A stretch of DNA of 42,623 nt from Pseudomonadota bacterium (GTDB taxonomy: Bacteria; Pseudomonadota; Alphaproteobacteria; Azospirillales; Azospirillaceae), in NCBI GenBank assembly GCA_023416195.1, contig JAEZID010000196.1, positions 1 to 42,623 of the forward strand, in the 5' to 3' direction. Position numbers and translations under genes: made by a program. Below are positions 22,654 through 30,262 of the stretch, piece after piece (within the stretch, counting starts at the first letter, position 1; the number at the start of each line of letters is the position of its first letter). Below the pieces are notes generated by a model. That model worked only from the letters and a program-made list of their open reading frames with translations, searched no databases and was not told the DNA's origin.

Positions 22654-22935
22654 TCATGGCCCGGCGACCAGATCCCGATAGTCCGGGTGCCGCTCGATGT
22701 AACCCGCGATAAAGGAACAGAGCGGCACCACCGTCATGCCCTTCGCGCGGGCGTCCTCCAGCGCGCCGCGCGCCAGGGCGGATCCGACGCCCTTTCCGGC
22801 CATGCTCTCCGGCACCTCGGTGTGGGTGAAGACACGCCGGCCCTCCTCCATCCGATACGCCGCGAACGCGGTCGCCCCATCGACGACCATCTCATAGCGG
22901 CCGAGCGCCGCGTTGTCCTTCACCTCAACGCTCAT
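22654..22935 (-). CDS. GNAT-like N-acetyltransferase (YjdJ type)
   Basis: Small acyltransferase of 93 aa. It has the short YjdJ/Gtn-type GNAT fold: ALGRYEMVVDGATAFAAYRM, FTHTEVPESMAGKGVGSALARGALEDARAKG with the acetyl-CoA loop (GKGVGSAL), and VVPLCSFIAGYIERHPDY, where the Cys-Ser-Phe and Tyr-x-x-x-His-Pro-Asp-Tyr pattern is diagnostic. The substrate is unknown; family members are thought to acetylate small molecules or side chains. The start codon is followed directly by conserved sequence. Diverges from the HemD-like gene across 110 bp. Confidence 0.88.
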   Translation of the reverse strand: MSVEVKDNAALGRYEMVVDGATAFAAYRMEEGRRVFTHTEVPESMAGKGVGSALARGALEDARAKGMTVVPLCSFIAGYIERHPDYRDLVAGP

Positions 22936-23045
22936 CCCGACTCCTTGCTTTCGGTGTTCAAAGACAACGGGGGAGAGGGCGCTGACGTTCCGGCGGCGGC
23001 GCTGTTAAGCTGACCGCCGACATCCACCATCCGGGAACGCCGATC

Positions 23046-23879
23046 ATGGGAGAAGGCGCGGGGACGGGCGATCTGGCCGGCCGACGCATCCTGGTTCCGG
23101 AAAGCCGGGAACTCGACCTGTTCTCACGCATGCTGGAAGGGCATGGGGCGGAAACCCTGCGCTGCCCGATGGTCAGCATGGAGAATGTGGACGACCCCGC
23201 CCCGGTGGAAGCGTGGCTGCGCCGCCTGATCGACGGCCGCTTCGACGACCTGATCCTGTTGACCGGCGAGGGGTTGCGCCGCCTGACCGCGCTCGCCGGG
23301 ACCCTGGGCATCGACGCCGCGATGGTCGAGGCGCTGGGCCGCCTGCGCACCGTCACGCGCGGCCCGAAGCCGGTCCGGGCGCTGCGCGAACTCGGCCTGT
23401 CGCCCTTCCTGACCGCCCCCGCCCCCACGACGGAGGGCGTGATCGAGGCGCTGAAGACGCTCGACCTCTCTGCGCGGACGGTCGGCGTGCAGCTCTACCC
23501 CGACAACCCGAACGAACCGCTGCTGAACGCTATCAAAGCCGCCGGAGCCACCGCCGACGCCGTGGTGCCTTACCGCTACGCCAACGACGCCGAGACCGGC
23601 CGGGTCGAAGCGGCGATCCGCGAGATGGCCGCCGGGCGGATCGACTTCGTGGCCTTCACCAGCTCGCCCCAGGTCCGCCGCCTGCGCGACGTCGCCCGCG
23701 ACCGTGGCCTGGAGGCGGAGTTGCAAGCCGGCCTTGCCCGCACGCGCATCGCCGCCGTGGGGCCGGTCGTCGCCGAGGCGGTGGAGGCGGCTGGCGCCCG
23801 CGTCGAGATTGCACCGGAAAGCGTTTTCCACATGAAGCCCTTGGTCAACGCCATCCGCGAGAAGCTGCGCGCCGAATAG
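23046..23879 (+). CDS. Uroporphyrinogen-III synthase (HemD) family protein
   Basis: Protein of 277 aa with the HEM4 bilobed fold. HemD closes hydroxymethylbilane to uroporphyrinogen III in heme, siroheme and cobalamin synthesis. Recognisable parts: AGRRILVPESRELDLFSRMLEGHGAE at the start, FDDLILLTGEGLRRL, TRGPKPVRALRELGL, TAPAPTTEGVIEAL, VGVQLYPDNPNEPLLNAI and IDFVAFTSSPQVRRL. These resemble the uroporphyrinogen-III-synthase-like proteins often found as second copies in proteobacteria. No hemC or other heme gene is adjacent, so it may be a paralogue with a different main role. The ATG is followed by a short polar stretch before the fold. It converges on the Rrf2 gene with a 12-bp gap. Confidence 0.82.
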   Translation: MGEGAGTGDLAGRRILVPESRELDLFSRMLEGHGAETLRCPMVSMENVDDPAPVEAWLRRLIDGRFDDLILLTGEGLRRLTALAGTLGIDAAMVEALGRLRTVTRGPKPVRALRELGLSPFLTAPAPTTEGVIEALKTLDLSARTVGVQLYPDNPNEPLLNAIKAAGATADAVVPYRYANDAETGRVEAAIREMAAGRIDFVAFTSSPQVRRLRDVARDRGLEAELQAGLARTRIAAVGPVVAEAVEAAGARVEIAPESVFHMKPLVNAIREKLRAE

Positions 23880-23891
23880 GCAGTGGAATTG

Positions 23892-24344
23892 TCAAATATC
23901 GAAATGCGCCGCCGCCTCGCCCACCGCGATCCGGTGGCGCAGCGCATCGGTCAGCGTGCGGTTGTCCAGAACCTCGGCGATGGCGTCGCGCGCCTGGATC
24001 ATCAGCCAGCGGGTGGAGCAGGTCGCCGGATCCTGGCAATCCTCGCAGGGGCGATAGGCGTATTTGCTGGCGCAGGGGATCGGGGCGAGATGGCCGTCGA
24101 TCAGGCGGATGACCTCGCCGAAGGTGATGTCCGAGGCCGGGCGGGCCAGCCGGTAGCCGCCGCTCTTGCCGCGCTTCGCGAACAGCAGCCCGTGCTTGCG
24201 CAGTTCCACCAGGATGGCTTCCAGGAACTTGCGCGGGATGTTCTCGCGCTCCGCGATGTCGGCGATCAGCACAAGCTCGTCGTCCGTCCGCTCGGCCAGC
24301 ATGATCAGCGCGCGCAGGGCGTATTTGGCTTTCTGGGTCAGCAT
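23892..24344 (-). CDS. Rrf2-family transcriptional regulator, Fe-S type
   Basis: DNA-binding repressor or activator of 150 aa. A winged helix at residues 1-80 (LTQKAKYALRALIMLAE, IPRKFLEAILVELRKHGLL, KRGKSGGYRLARPASDITFGEVI) is a textbook Rrf2 head. Cysteines C91, C100, C103 and C109 lie in the cluster region, of which C100, C103 and C109 resemble the three-Cys ligand set of IscR and NsrR with slightly different spacing. It may therefore sense Fe-S status, NO or redox. The start at 24344 has AGGG seven bases upstream; the open frame upstream of it is not conserved-looking. Target genes are not evident from the neighbours. Confidence 0.9.
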   Translation of the reverse strand: MLTQKAKYALRALIMLAERTDDELVLIADIAERENIPRKFLEAILVELRKHGLLFAKRGKSGGYRLARPASDITFGEVIRLIDGHLAPIPCASKYAYRPCEDCQDPATCSTRWLMIQARDAIAEVLDNRTLTDALRHRIAVGEAAAHFDI

Positions 24345-24485
24345 GATCGCACCCTGGCTCGTTCCGGCGACGGTTCCCCGTGAAAAGGCACCGGATGCGG
24401 AGAATTGCAAGCCCTTAACCACAGAAGCGCCGAAGAAAGCCTTCTTCCCTGGTGGGGAAGCCCAAATCATCCCACTCCTCTGATC

Positions 24486-24514
24486 GTCGTGCCCGGACTT
24501 GATCCGGACACGAC
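24486..24514. repeat. REP-like palindrome
   Basis: Arms of 12 bases (GTCGTGCCCGGA and TCCGGACACGAC) pair with one mismatch around CTTGA. Palindromes of this composition recur between genes in many alphaproteobacterial genomes. The rest of the 222-bp gap (24345-24566) shows no gene. Confidence 0.6.
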
Positions 24515-24566
24515 GCAGAAACCTTTGCCTTCGCAAGGGCGACGGAACGCCGTCCCGAAGCCTCCG

Positions 24567-25808
24567 TCAACCGGCCTTGAGCAGGTCGTACAACGACAGC
24601 GCAACGACCTCGGTCGCCTTGAACAGGTCGGACAGGGGAAGACGCTCGTCGGCGCGGTGGGCGTTGGCTTCCTCGATGGTGTGCGGGCCGGCGCCGAACA
24701 GGACGATGGGCACGCCCGCGTCCGCGTAATGGCGGGCGTCGGTGTAGAGCGGCACGCCCTTCGACCCGACCGGCTCGCCCATGACGCGGCTGGCGTGGCG
24801 GCAGAGAATCTCCGCCAGCCGGTCGGTGCCGGGCAGCGGGGTCAGCGGCCGGGCCAGCAGGATGCGCCGCACCTCCGCCCGCGCCTGCGGAACAGCCTGG
24901 ACGGCCTCGGCGATCAGGGCGCGCAGGCCCGCCTCGACGGTTTCCGGATTCTCTTCCGGGATCATGCGGCGGTCGAGCCGCAGCGTCACGCGGTCCGGCA
25001 CCACGTTGGTGTTGATGCCACCCTTGATGAGGCCGACCGTCAGCTGCGGTGACCCGATGCCCGGCGTCGCCGACACGGTGCCGCCGAAGCGCTTTCGGTG
25101 TTCGTAGAGCGCGTTCAGCACGGCGGTCGCCGCCTCCAGCGCGTCGATGCCGGTGCTCGGCAGGGCAGCGTGGGCGGATTTGCCGGTGACCTCCACCTCC
25201 AGGTGCAGGCAGCCGTTGTGGGCGGTGACGACGGCGTAGCTGAAACCGGCGGCGATGGCGAAGTCGGGCTTGGTCAGCCCCTCGTCCAGCAGCCACTTCG
25301 GCCCGATCTCGCCGCCGGCCTCCTCGTCGTAGGTCAGGTGCAGTTCGACGGTGCCCCGGTCCAGGCCGGTCTTCTCCAGCGCCAGCAGCGCATACGCATA
25401 GGACGCGAAATCCGCCTTCGAGACGGCGACGCCGCGCCCGTACATCCAGCCGTCCACCACCTCGGCACCGTACGGGTCGTGGGTCCAGCCCTCGCCGGGC
25501 GGCACCACGTCGCCGTGCGCGTTCAGCGCCACCACCGGGCCGTCACCGTCATGGGCGCCGAAACGGCGGCGGACGATGAGGTTGGTCGCCGTGACCATGC
25601 CGTTGGCCCGCACCAGTTCGGCCGGAACCGGGTGGCGCTCGACGGTCAGGCCCATGGCCTCCAGCAGTTGGGCGGCGCGCTCCGCATGGGGGGCGCAGTC
25701 GCCGGCCGGATTGTCGGAGGGCACCTTGACCAGCTCGGCCAGGAAGCGGACCTGCTCGTCACGGGCCGTGCCCAGATAGTCGCGGATGGCCTGCTGAGGA
25801 TCGGTCAT
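24567..25808 (-). CDS. M20-family metallohydrolase with altered metal site
   Basis: Peptidase/amidohydrolase family (ArgE/DapE/CPG2 type), 413 aa. First ligands are seen in LNAHGDVVPPGEGW, and the catalytic Glu pair in LTYDEEAGGEIGP. A dimerisation domain (HLEVEVTGKSAHAALPSTGIDALEAA) and late His (FGAGPHTIEEANAH) follow. At the usual GRGxxD(D/M)KGG motif, where the metal-bridging Asp sits, the protein reads GRGVAVSKADFASY, so the bridging position is Val. Either a nearby Asp substitutes or the enzyme works differently. It lies 3 bp after the AllC-like gene and continues the uraD-allC run, suggesting a ureide or amino-acid derivative substrate, but none can be named. Confidence 0.82.
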   Translation of the reverse strand: MTDPQQAIRDYLGTARDEQVRFLAELVKVPSDNPAGDCAPHAERAAQLLEAMGLTVERHPVPAELVRANGMVTATNLIVRRRFGAHDGDGPVVALNAHGDVVPPGEGWTHDPYGAEVVDGWMYGRGVAVSKADFASYAYALLALEKTGLDRGTVELHLTYDEEAGGEIGPKWLLDEGLTKPDFAIAAGFSYAVVTAHNGCLHLEVEVTGKSAHAALPSTGIDALEAATAVLNALYEHRKRFGGTVSATPGIGSPQLTVGLIKGGINTNVVPDRVTLRLDRRMIPEENPETVEAGLRALIAEAVQAVPQARAEVRRILLARPLTPLPGTDRLAEILCRHASRVMGEPVGSKGVPLYTDARHYADAGVPIVLFGAGPHTIEEANAHRADERLPLSDLFKATEVVALSLYDLLKAG

Positions 25809-25811
25809 GGA

Positions 25812-27038
25812 TCAGAGAGCCCCAAGTTCGAAATGGCGGATGAGATCGAGTAGGACGCGCACCGCCAGATCGGCGTCCTCCTCGGTGATGGATTCGGCGG
25901 GGTTGTGGCTGACGCCGCCCCGGCAGCGGACGAACAGCATGCCCATGGGCAGCACCCCGGCAAAGGCCATGGCGTCGTGCCCGGCCCCGCTCGGCAGGTG
26001 ATGGAACCGGATCCCGGCCCGCCGCACGGCGGCTTCGATTTGCCGGACGATTTCCGGGGAGCAGGGGGCTGCGTCCGCCTCGTGTCCCGGCTCGACGGCG
26101 AGTGTCACGCCGCGCCGCGCCGCGATGGCTTCCAGCTCCGCGCGGATGCCGGCGCAGGCCGCCCGCCGCACGGCGTCGACCGGCGCCCGGATGTCCAGGG
26201 TGAAAAGCACCGCGCCGGGGATGACGTTGACGGCGCCGGGCCTGGCCTCCAGCCGGCCCACGGTCGCCACCAGATCCGGCGTTCCCGCGCCGATCCGCTC
26301 CACCGCCAGCACCATTTCGGACGCCGCCGCCAGGGCGTCGCAGCGCAGGCCCATCGGCACGGTCCCGGCATGGCCGGCCATCCCGCCGACCCGAACCGAG
26401 AATCGCGAGGCCCCGTTGATCCCCGTGACGATGCCGACCGGAAGCCCCTCGGCCTCCAGAACCGGCCCCTGCTCGATGTGGACCTCGACAAAGGCCAGGG
26501 CGTCCGTCCGCGCCGCCGAGGCCACCGCGTCCGGATCGCCGCCGAACTCCCGCAGGGCATCCCGCATCGCCACGCCGTCGCGGTCCCGCGCCTCCAGCGC
26601 CGCCGGGTCGAACCGCCCGGCCACGGCGCGGCTGCCGGTCAGGGTAACGGGAAAGCGCACGCCCTCCTCGTCGCCGAAGCCCAGCACCTCGATGGCGAAG
26701 GGCAACTGCTCGCCGCGCCGGTTCAGTTCCCCCACCGCCGCGACGGCCGCCAGCACACCCAGGTTGCCGTCGTATTTGCCCGCGTTGCGCACCGTGTCGA
26801 TGTGGGAGCCCAGCAGCAGGGCCGGCGCGCCCGGCGTGGTCCCCTCGTACCGCCCGACCACCGTGCCGACCGGATCGAGCGCCGCCGTCATCCCGGCTTC
26901 CCGCATCCAGTCCATCAACTGGTTGGCGGCGGCCCGGTGCTGCGGCGTCAGGAACAGCCGGGTCAACGCCCCGTCCTCCTCGGAGAAGGCGGCGAACCGT
27001 TCCAGCCGTTCCATCAGCGCCCCACCGAACACCGTCAC
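25812..27038 (-). CDS. Allantoate amidohydrolase-like Zn/Mn hydrolase
   Basis: M20D/AllC-type enzyme, 408 aa, that would hydrolyse allantoate (or a related ureido acid) to ureidoglycine or ureidoglycolate, CO2 and ammonia. Metal motifs: LLGSHIDTVRNAGKYDGNLGVLAA, GFGDEEGVRFPVTLTGSRAVAG and EVHIEQGPVLEAEGLPVGIVTGI. GMAGHAGTVPMGLRCDAL and the closing SGAGHDAMAF and GVSHNPAESI segments are typical. Hydantoinase-family carbamoylases share this fold, but position right after uraD favours allantoate. The GTG at 27038 overlaps the uraD stop (GTGA); the ATG at 27014 with GGTGGG upstream is the alternative. Part of the uraD-allC-M20 operon. Confidence 0.85.
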   Translation of the reverse strand: MTVFGGALMERLERFAAFSEEDGALTRLFLTPQHRAAANQLMDWMREAGMTAALDPVGTVVGRYEGTTPGAPALLLGSHIDTVRNAGKYDGNLGVLAAVAAVGELNRRGEQLPFAIEVLGFGDEEGVRFPVTLTGSRAVAGRFDPAALEARDRDGVAMRDALREFGGDPDAVASAARTDALAFVEVHIEQGPVLEAEGLPVGIVTGINGASRFSVRVGGMAGHAGTVPMGLRCDALAAASEMVLAVERIGAGTPDLVATVGRLEARPGAVNVIPGAVLFTLDIRAPVDAVRRAACAGIRAELEAIAARRGVTLAVEPGHEADAAPCSPEIVRQIEAAVRRAGIRFHHLPSGAGHDAMAFAGVLPMGMLFVRCRGGVSHNPAESITEEDADLAVRVLLDLIRHFELGAL

Positions 27039-27532
27039 GGCAGCATGTCCTTCAGGCGCAACCACGCGATCCGCTCGACCTGGGCCAGGGCGGTTGCGAA
27101 CTCCTCATCCGGGTTATTGTGGACGCGCGTTTCGAAGGCCGCCAGGATCTCGGCCCGGCTGCGGCCCTTGACCGCCATGATGAAGGGGAAGCCGAACCGC
27201 GCCTTGTACGCGTCGTTCAATTCGGTGAAGCGCGCGAACTCCTCCGGCGTGCAGCGGTCCAGCCCGGCGCTCGCCTGCTCCTGCGTGGAATCGGCGGTCA
27301 GCTCACCGCGCATCGCCAGCTTGCCGGCAAGGTCCGGGTGCGCGTTCAGCAAGGCCGTTTTCCTTTCGCGGGGTGCGGCGCGCAGCACCGCCACCATGGC
27401 GGCGTGCAGCCCTTCGGCGCTGTCCGGGATGGGGCCGGCGTCCCAAGCGCCTTCGGCGATCCAGGGCGAATGTTCGAACACGCCGCCGAAGCGGGCCAGA
27501 AAGGCGGCGCGGTCCATTTGGCTTGGTCGCAT
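27035..27532 (-). CDS. uraD: 2-oxo-4-hydroxy-4-carboxy-5-ureidoimidazoline decarboxylase
   Basis: OHCU decarboxylase, 165 aa, the third step of urate breakdown, giving S-allantoin. The catalytic His is H65 in ALLNAHPDLAGKLA. The TADSTQEQASAGLDRCTPEEFARFTELNDAYKARFGFPFIMAVKG segment, including the conserved Glu and the FGFPF loop that lines the active site, is diagnostic. The tail RVHNNPDEEFATALAQVERIAWLRL is typical. The ATG at 27532 is used, with GGGGAAG just upstream; the frame continues beyond without homology. First gene of the minus-strand purine operon, overlapping the next by four bases, and divergent from uraH by 148 bp that must contain both promoters. Confidence 0.95.
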   Translation of the reverse strand: MRPSQMDRAAFLARFGGVFEHSPWIAEGAWDAGPIPDSAEGLHAAMVAVLRAAPRERKTALLNAHPDLAGKLAMRGELTADSTQEQASAGLDRCTPEEFARFTELNDAYKARFGFPFIMAVKGRSRAEILAAFETRVHNNPDEEFATALAQVERIAWLRLKDMLP

Positions 27533-27680
27533 GGGGCTTCCCCAGTGTGGCGGAGCGGGTATCCTAGCCAAATTTTCCGGCCTCCGCTTTTCGGTTCCGT
27601 TTGAAAGTCTTTTTGGGCGCTCCCGGTTCGGGCCAGGATGGGGCGCCGCTATAACCGAAGCTTCGACGATGGAGGAACGC

Positions 27681-28043
27681 ATGGCCAACACCGGTCGCCT
27701 GACGACGCACGTTCTCGACACGACCCACGGCCGCCCCGGCGCGGGGATCGCCGTGACCCTCTACCGGGTGGAAGGTGACCGCCGGACCCGACTGGTGCAG
27801 ACCCGCACCAACGCCGACGGCCGCTGCGACGCGCCCCTGCTCGCCGGGGCGGCGCTGACACCCGGCGTCTACGAGCTGGTGTTCGAGGCCGGGGCCTATT
27901 TCCGCGCCGCCGGAGTCGGCCTGCCGGATCCGGCCTTCCTCGACGTGGTGCCGATCCGCTTCGGCATCGCCGACGCAGACCAGCATTACCATGTGCCGCT
28001 GCTGATCTCCCCCTACGGCTACTCCACCTACCGGGGCAGCTGA
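27681..28043 (+). CDS. uraH: 5-hydroxyisourate hydrolase
   Basis: Transthyretin-related hydrolase, 120 aa, that converts 5-hydroxyisourate to OHCU. Diagnostic motifs: LTTHVLDTTHGRPG at the N-terminus with active-site H10, and the C-terminal YRGS tetrapeptide preceded by HYHVPLLISPYGYSTY. Length is exactly that of bacterial HIUases. There is no signal peptide, so it is cytoplasmic. The ATG at 27681 has GGAGGAA four to ten bases upstream, and the longer open frame before it is ignored. A CTATAA box near 27649 could be its -10. Its last 16 bases overlap the 3' end of the convergent puuD. Confidence 0.95.
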   Translation: MANTGRLTTHVLDTTHGRPGAGIAVTLYRVEGDRRTRLVQTRTNADGRCDAPLLAGAALTPGVYELVFEAGAYFRAAGVGLPDPAFLDVVPIRFGIADADQHYHVPLLISPYGYSTYRGS

Positions 28044-29227
28044 TCGGTCGCCCCATCCGTCCAGGCCGCGAGAACCTGCCGTTCCTCCGCCGTGATCCGG
28101 GTGACGTTGCCGGGCGGCATGGCGTTGGACAGAACCGCCCAGGTCCGGATCGGGCCGGCGTGGCGACGGATCTCCTCCGCGCTGTCCAGCCGCAAGCCGC
28201 GCGGCGGGGCGGCGATGCCCTCCCACACCGGGGCGGCGGCGTGGCACATGCTGCACCGTGTGGTGACGATCTCCTCGACCTGAGCGAAGTCGGCGCGGGC
28301 TGGTCCGGCGGCGACGCTATCCTTCGGTCCCGCCGTGCTCAGCGCGACGATGGCGGCCACGCCGGCGGCGGCAACGCCCCAGGTCCACCAGGGCGGCGGC
28401 TTGCCGGCGTGCTTCGAATTGAAGAAGTGGCGGATGGCCGCGCCGACCACCAGCACGACGGCGACGATGACCCAGCTGTAGCGGGTGCCGAAGGCCAGAG
28501 GGTAATGGTTGCTGATCATCAGGAAGACGACCGGCAGGGTCAGGTAGTTGTTGTGCAGCGACCGCTGCTTGGCCGCCTTGCCCAGCGCCGGATCCGGCAC
28601 CTCCCCCGCCATCATCGCCGCCACCGCCTTGCGCTGGTTGGGGATGATCAGCCGGAAGACGTTGGCCGACATGATCGTCCCGATCAGCGCCCCGACATGC
28701 AGCATGGCCGCCCGCCCGCTGAACACGTGACTCAAGCCCCAGGCCACCGCGACCAGGAAGATAAAACCGGCCAAGGCCAGCTTGGTGTCGTCCTTGCCCA
28801 GCGGCGACTTGCACATCCGGTCATAGACGTGCCAGCCCAGCCCCAGCGCGCCCAGGCTGATGAGGACCGCCCCCCACCAGGGCAGGTCCAGCACCTCCGG
28901 GTCGATCAGGAACAGGTTGGCGCCGTGGTAGTACAGCACGGCCAGCAGGCAGAAGCCGCTGAGCCACGTTGCGTAGGCTTCCCACTTGAACCAGGTCAGC
29001 TTCTTCGGCAGCTCATCCGGGGCCACCATGTACTTGACCATGTGGTAGAAGCCGCCGCCATGGATCTGCCACGCCTCGCCCGCCGCGCCCTCGGCCAGCC
29101 CCTCGCGCCGCCGCAGGCTGAGGTCCAGATGGATGAAGTAGAAGGAGGAGCCGATCCAGGCGATGGCCGTGATGACGTGCAGCCAACGCACCAGAAAATT
29201 GACCCATTCCCAGACAATCGGCTCCAT
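28028..29227 (-). CDS. puuD: Membrane-bound urate oxidase with C-terminal cytochrome c domain
   Basis: PuuD-type urate hydroxylase, 399 aa, oxidising urate to 5-hydroxyisourate at the inner membrane. It opens MEPIVWEWVNFLVRWLHVIT and has about eight membrane helices. RWLHVITAIAWIGSSFYFI, IHGGGFYHMVKY and HVGALIGTIMSANVFRLIIPNQRK are typical of the DUF989 family. Residues 325-399 form a small c-type cytochrome: CSMCH at 325-329 and a likely distal Met at 370 (NAMPPGN). Electrons thus probably go to the respiratory chain rather than to O2 directly. The ATG at 29227 begins the conserved sequence. It is divergent from a LysR gene across a large palindrome. Confidence 0.94.
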   Translation of the reverse strand: MEPIVWEWVNFLVRWLHVITAIAWIGSSFYFIHLDLSLRRREGLAEGAAGEAWQIHGGGFYHMVKYMVAPDELPKKLTWFKWEAYATWLSGFCLLAVLYYHGANLFLIDPEVLDLPWWGAVLISLGALGLGWHVYDRMCKSPLGKDDTKLALAGFIFLVAVAWGLSHVFSGRAAMLHVGALIGTIMSANVFRLIIPNQRKAVAAMMAGEVPDPALGKAAKQRSLHNNYLTLPVVFLMISNHYPLAFGTRYSWVIVAVVLVVGAAIRHFFNSKHAGKPPPWWTWGVAAAGVAAIVALSTAGPKDSVAAGPARADFAQVEEIVTTRCSMCHAAAPVWEGIAAPPRGLRLDSAEEIRRHAGPIRTWAVLSNAMPPGNVTRITAEERQVLAAWTDGATDQLPR

Positions 29228-29256
29228 CGCGCCATGGCCTCCGTCGTGAATCCGGG

Positions 29257-29290
29257 GAAAGTGTAGGGGCGCGGCCGCCCCGGCACTTTC
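29257..29290. promoter_or_regulatory. 34-bp palindrome between puuD and the LysR gene
   Basis: GAAAGTG (29257-29263) pairs with CACTTTC (29284-29290), and inside it GGGGCG pairs with CGCCCC around CGGC; only a TA/GG internal pair fails. It lies 30 bp from the puuD start and 51 bp from the LysR start, a likely regulator site or leader hairpin. An A8 tract follows on the plus strand, so it is not a terminator. Confidence 0.6.
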
Positions 29291-29341
29291 AAAAAAAACG
29301 CGAAGGTGAAATGATTTTCCCCATCGAAAGAGGGGTCCGCC

Positions 29342-30262
29342 TTGGCGTTGCTGGAAAACATGCGGGTGTTCGTGCGGGTGGTGGAGCTGGGCAGCCTGTC
29401 GGCGGCCGGCCGCAGCCTGCGCCTTTCGCCCGCCGTGGTCAGCCACCGCCTGCAAAGCCTGGAAGAGCATCTGAACGCCCGCCTGCTGAACCGCACCACC
29501 CGTCAGGTGCAGTTCACCGAGGCCGGCAAGGTCTTCTACGAACAGTGCCTGGAGGTGCTGGACGCCGCCGAGCGCGCCGAGAGTAGTGTGGCCGCCATCG
29601 GCGGCGCCCCGGTGGGCAGCCTGCGCGTCACCGCTCCGCTCGGCTTCGGCCGGCGCATCCTGGCCCCGATGGTGCCGCGCTTCCGGGCGGCCAACCCGCT
29701 GGTGGACGTGCGGCTGCGCCTGTCCGACCACATCCTGGACCTACTGCGCGAGGCCACCGACGTGGCGATCCGCATGGCGGTTTTGAAGGATTCCAGCTTC
29801 GTCGTCCGTAAGGTGGCCGACCTGCCCCGCGTGCTCTGCGCCGCCCCCGCCTATCTGGAGCGGCGCGGCGCGCCGGATCGGCCGGAGGATTTGCTGGACC
29901 ACCATTGCCTGCTGCTGCGCTTCCCCGGCTCGCAGCAGTTCCAATGGACCCTGCAAGGACCGAACGGCCCGATGAACCTGCCGGTCACCGGCCAGTTCGA
30001 CGCTGACGACGGCGACGTGCTGACCGCCTGGGCGCTGGCCGGCGAGGGCATCGTCCTGAAGCCCGTCTGGGAGGTCGCCGAGCATCTGCAAAGCGGCGCC
30101 TTGCGCGTCGTCCTGCCGGACTGCCCCCCGGAGCCGGTGACGCTGGCCGTGCTCTACCCGCACCGCAGCCTGCTGCCGGCCAAGATCCGGGCCTTCATCG
30201 ACTTCTTCGTGGACAACGTCCGCGCCGACCTCACCCGGCTCGGCCCCGGCGTGGTTCTGTGA
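29342..30262 (+). CDS. LysR-family transcriptional regulator (probable purine regulator)
   Basis: LTTR of 306 aa. The winged-helix head is LLENMRVFVRVVELGSLSAAGRSLRLSPAVVSHRLQSLEEHLNARLLNRTTRQVQFTEAG; the rest is the two-lobed effector domain (VGSLRVTAPLGFGRRILAPMVPRF, VAIRMAVLKDSSFVVRKVADLPRVLCAAPAYL). LTTRs of this branch often regulate the divergent gene, here puuD, so a purine-derived inducer such as urate is likely but unproven. The TTG start at 29342 is preceded by GAGGGG; the ATG at 29360 would cut into the first helix. The last 32 bp overlap the 3' end of the convergent nitrilase-family gene. Confidence 0.92.
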   Translation: MALLENMRVFVRVVELGSLSAAGRSLRLSPAVVSHRLQSLEEHLNARLLNRTTRQVQFTEAGKVFYEQCLEVLDAAERAESSVAAIGGAPVGSLRVTAPLGFGRRILAPMVPRFRAANPLVDVRLRLSDHILDLLREATDVAIRMAVLKDSSFVVRKVADLPRVLCAAPAYLERRGAPDRPEDLLDHHCLLLRFPGSQQFQWTLQGPNGPMNLPVTGQFDADDGDVLTAWALAGEGIVLKPVWEVAEHLQSGALRVVLPDCPPEPVTLAVLYPHRSLLPAKIRAFIDFFVDNVRADLTRLGPGVVL

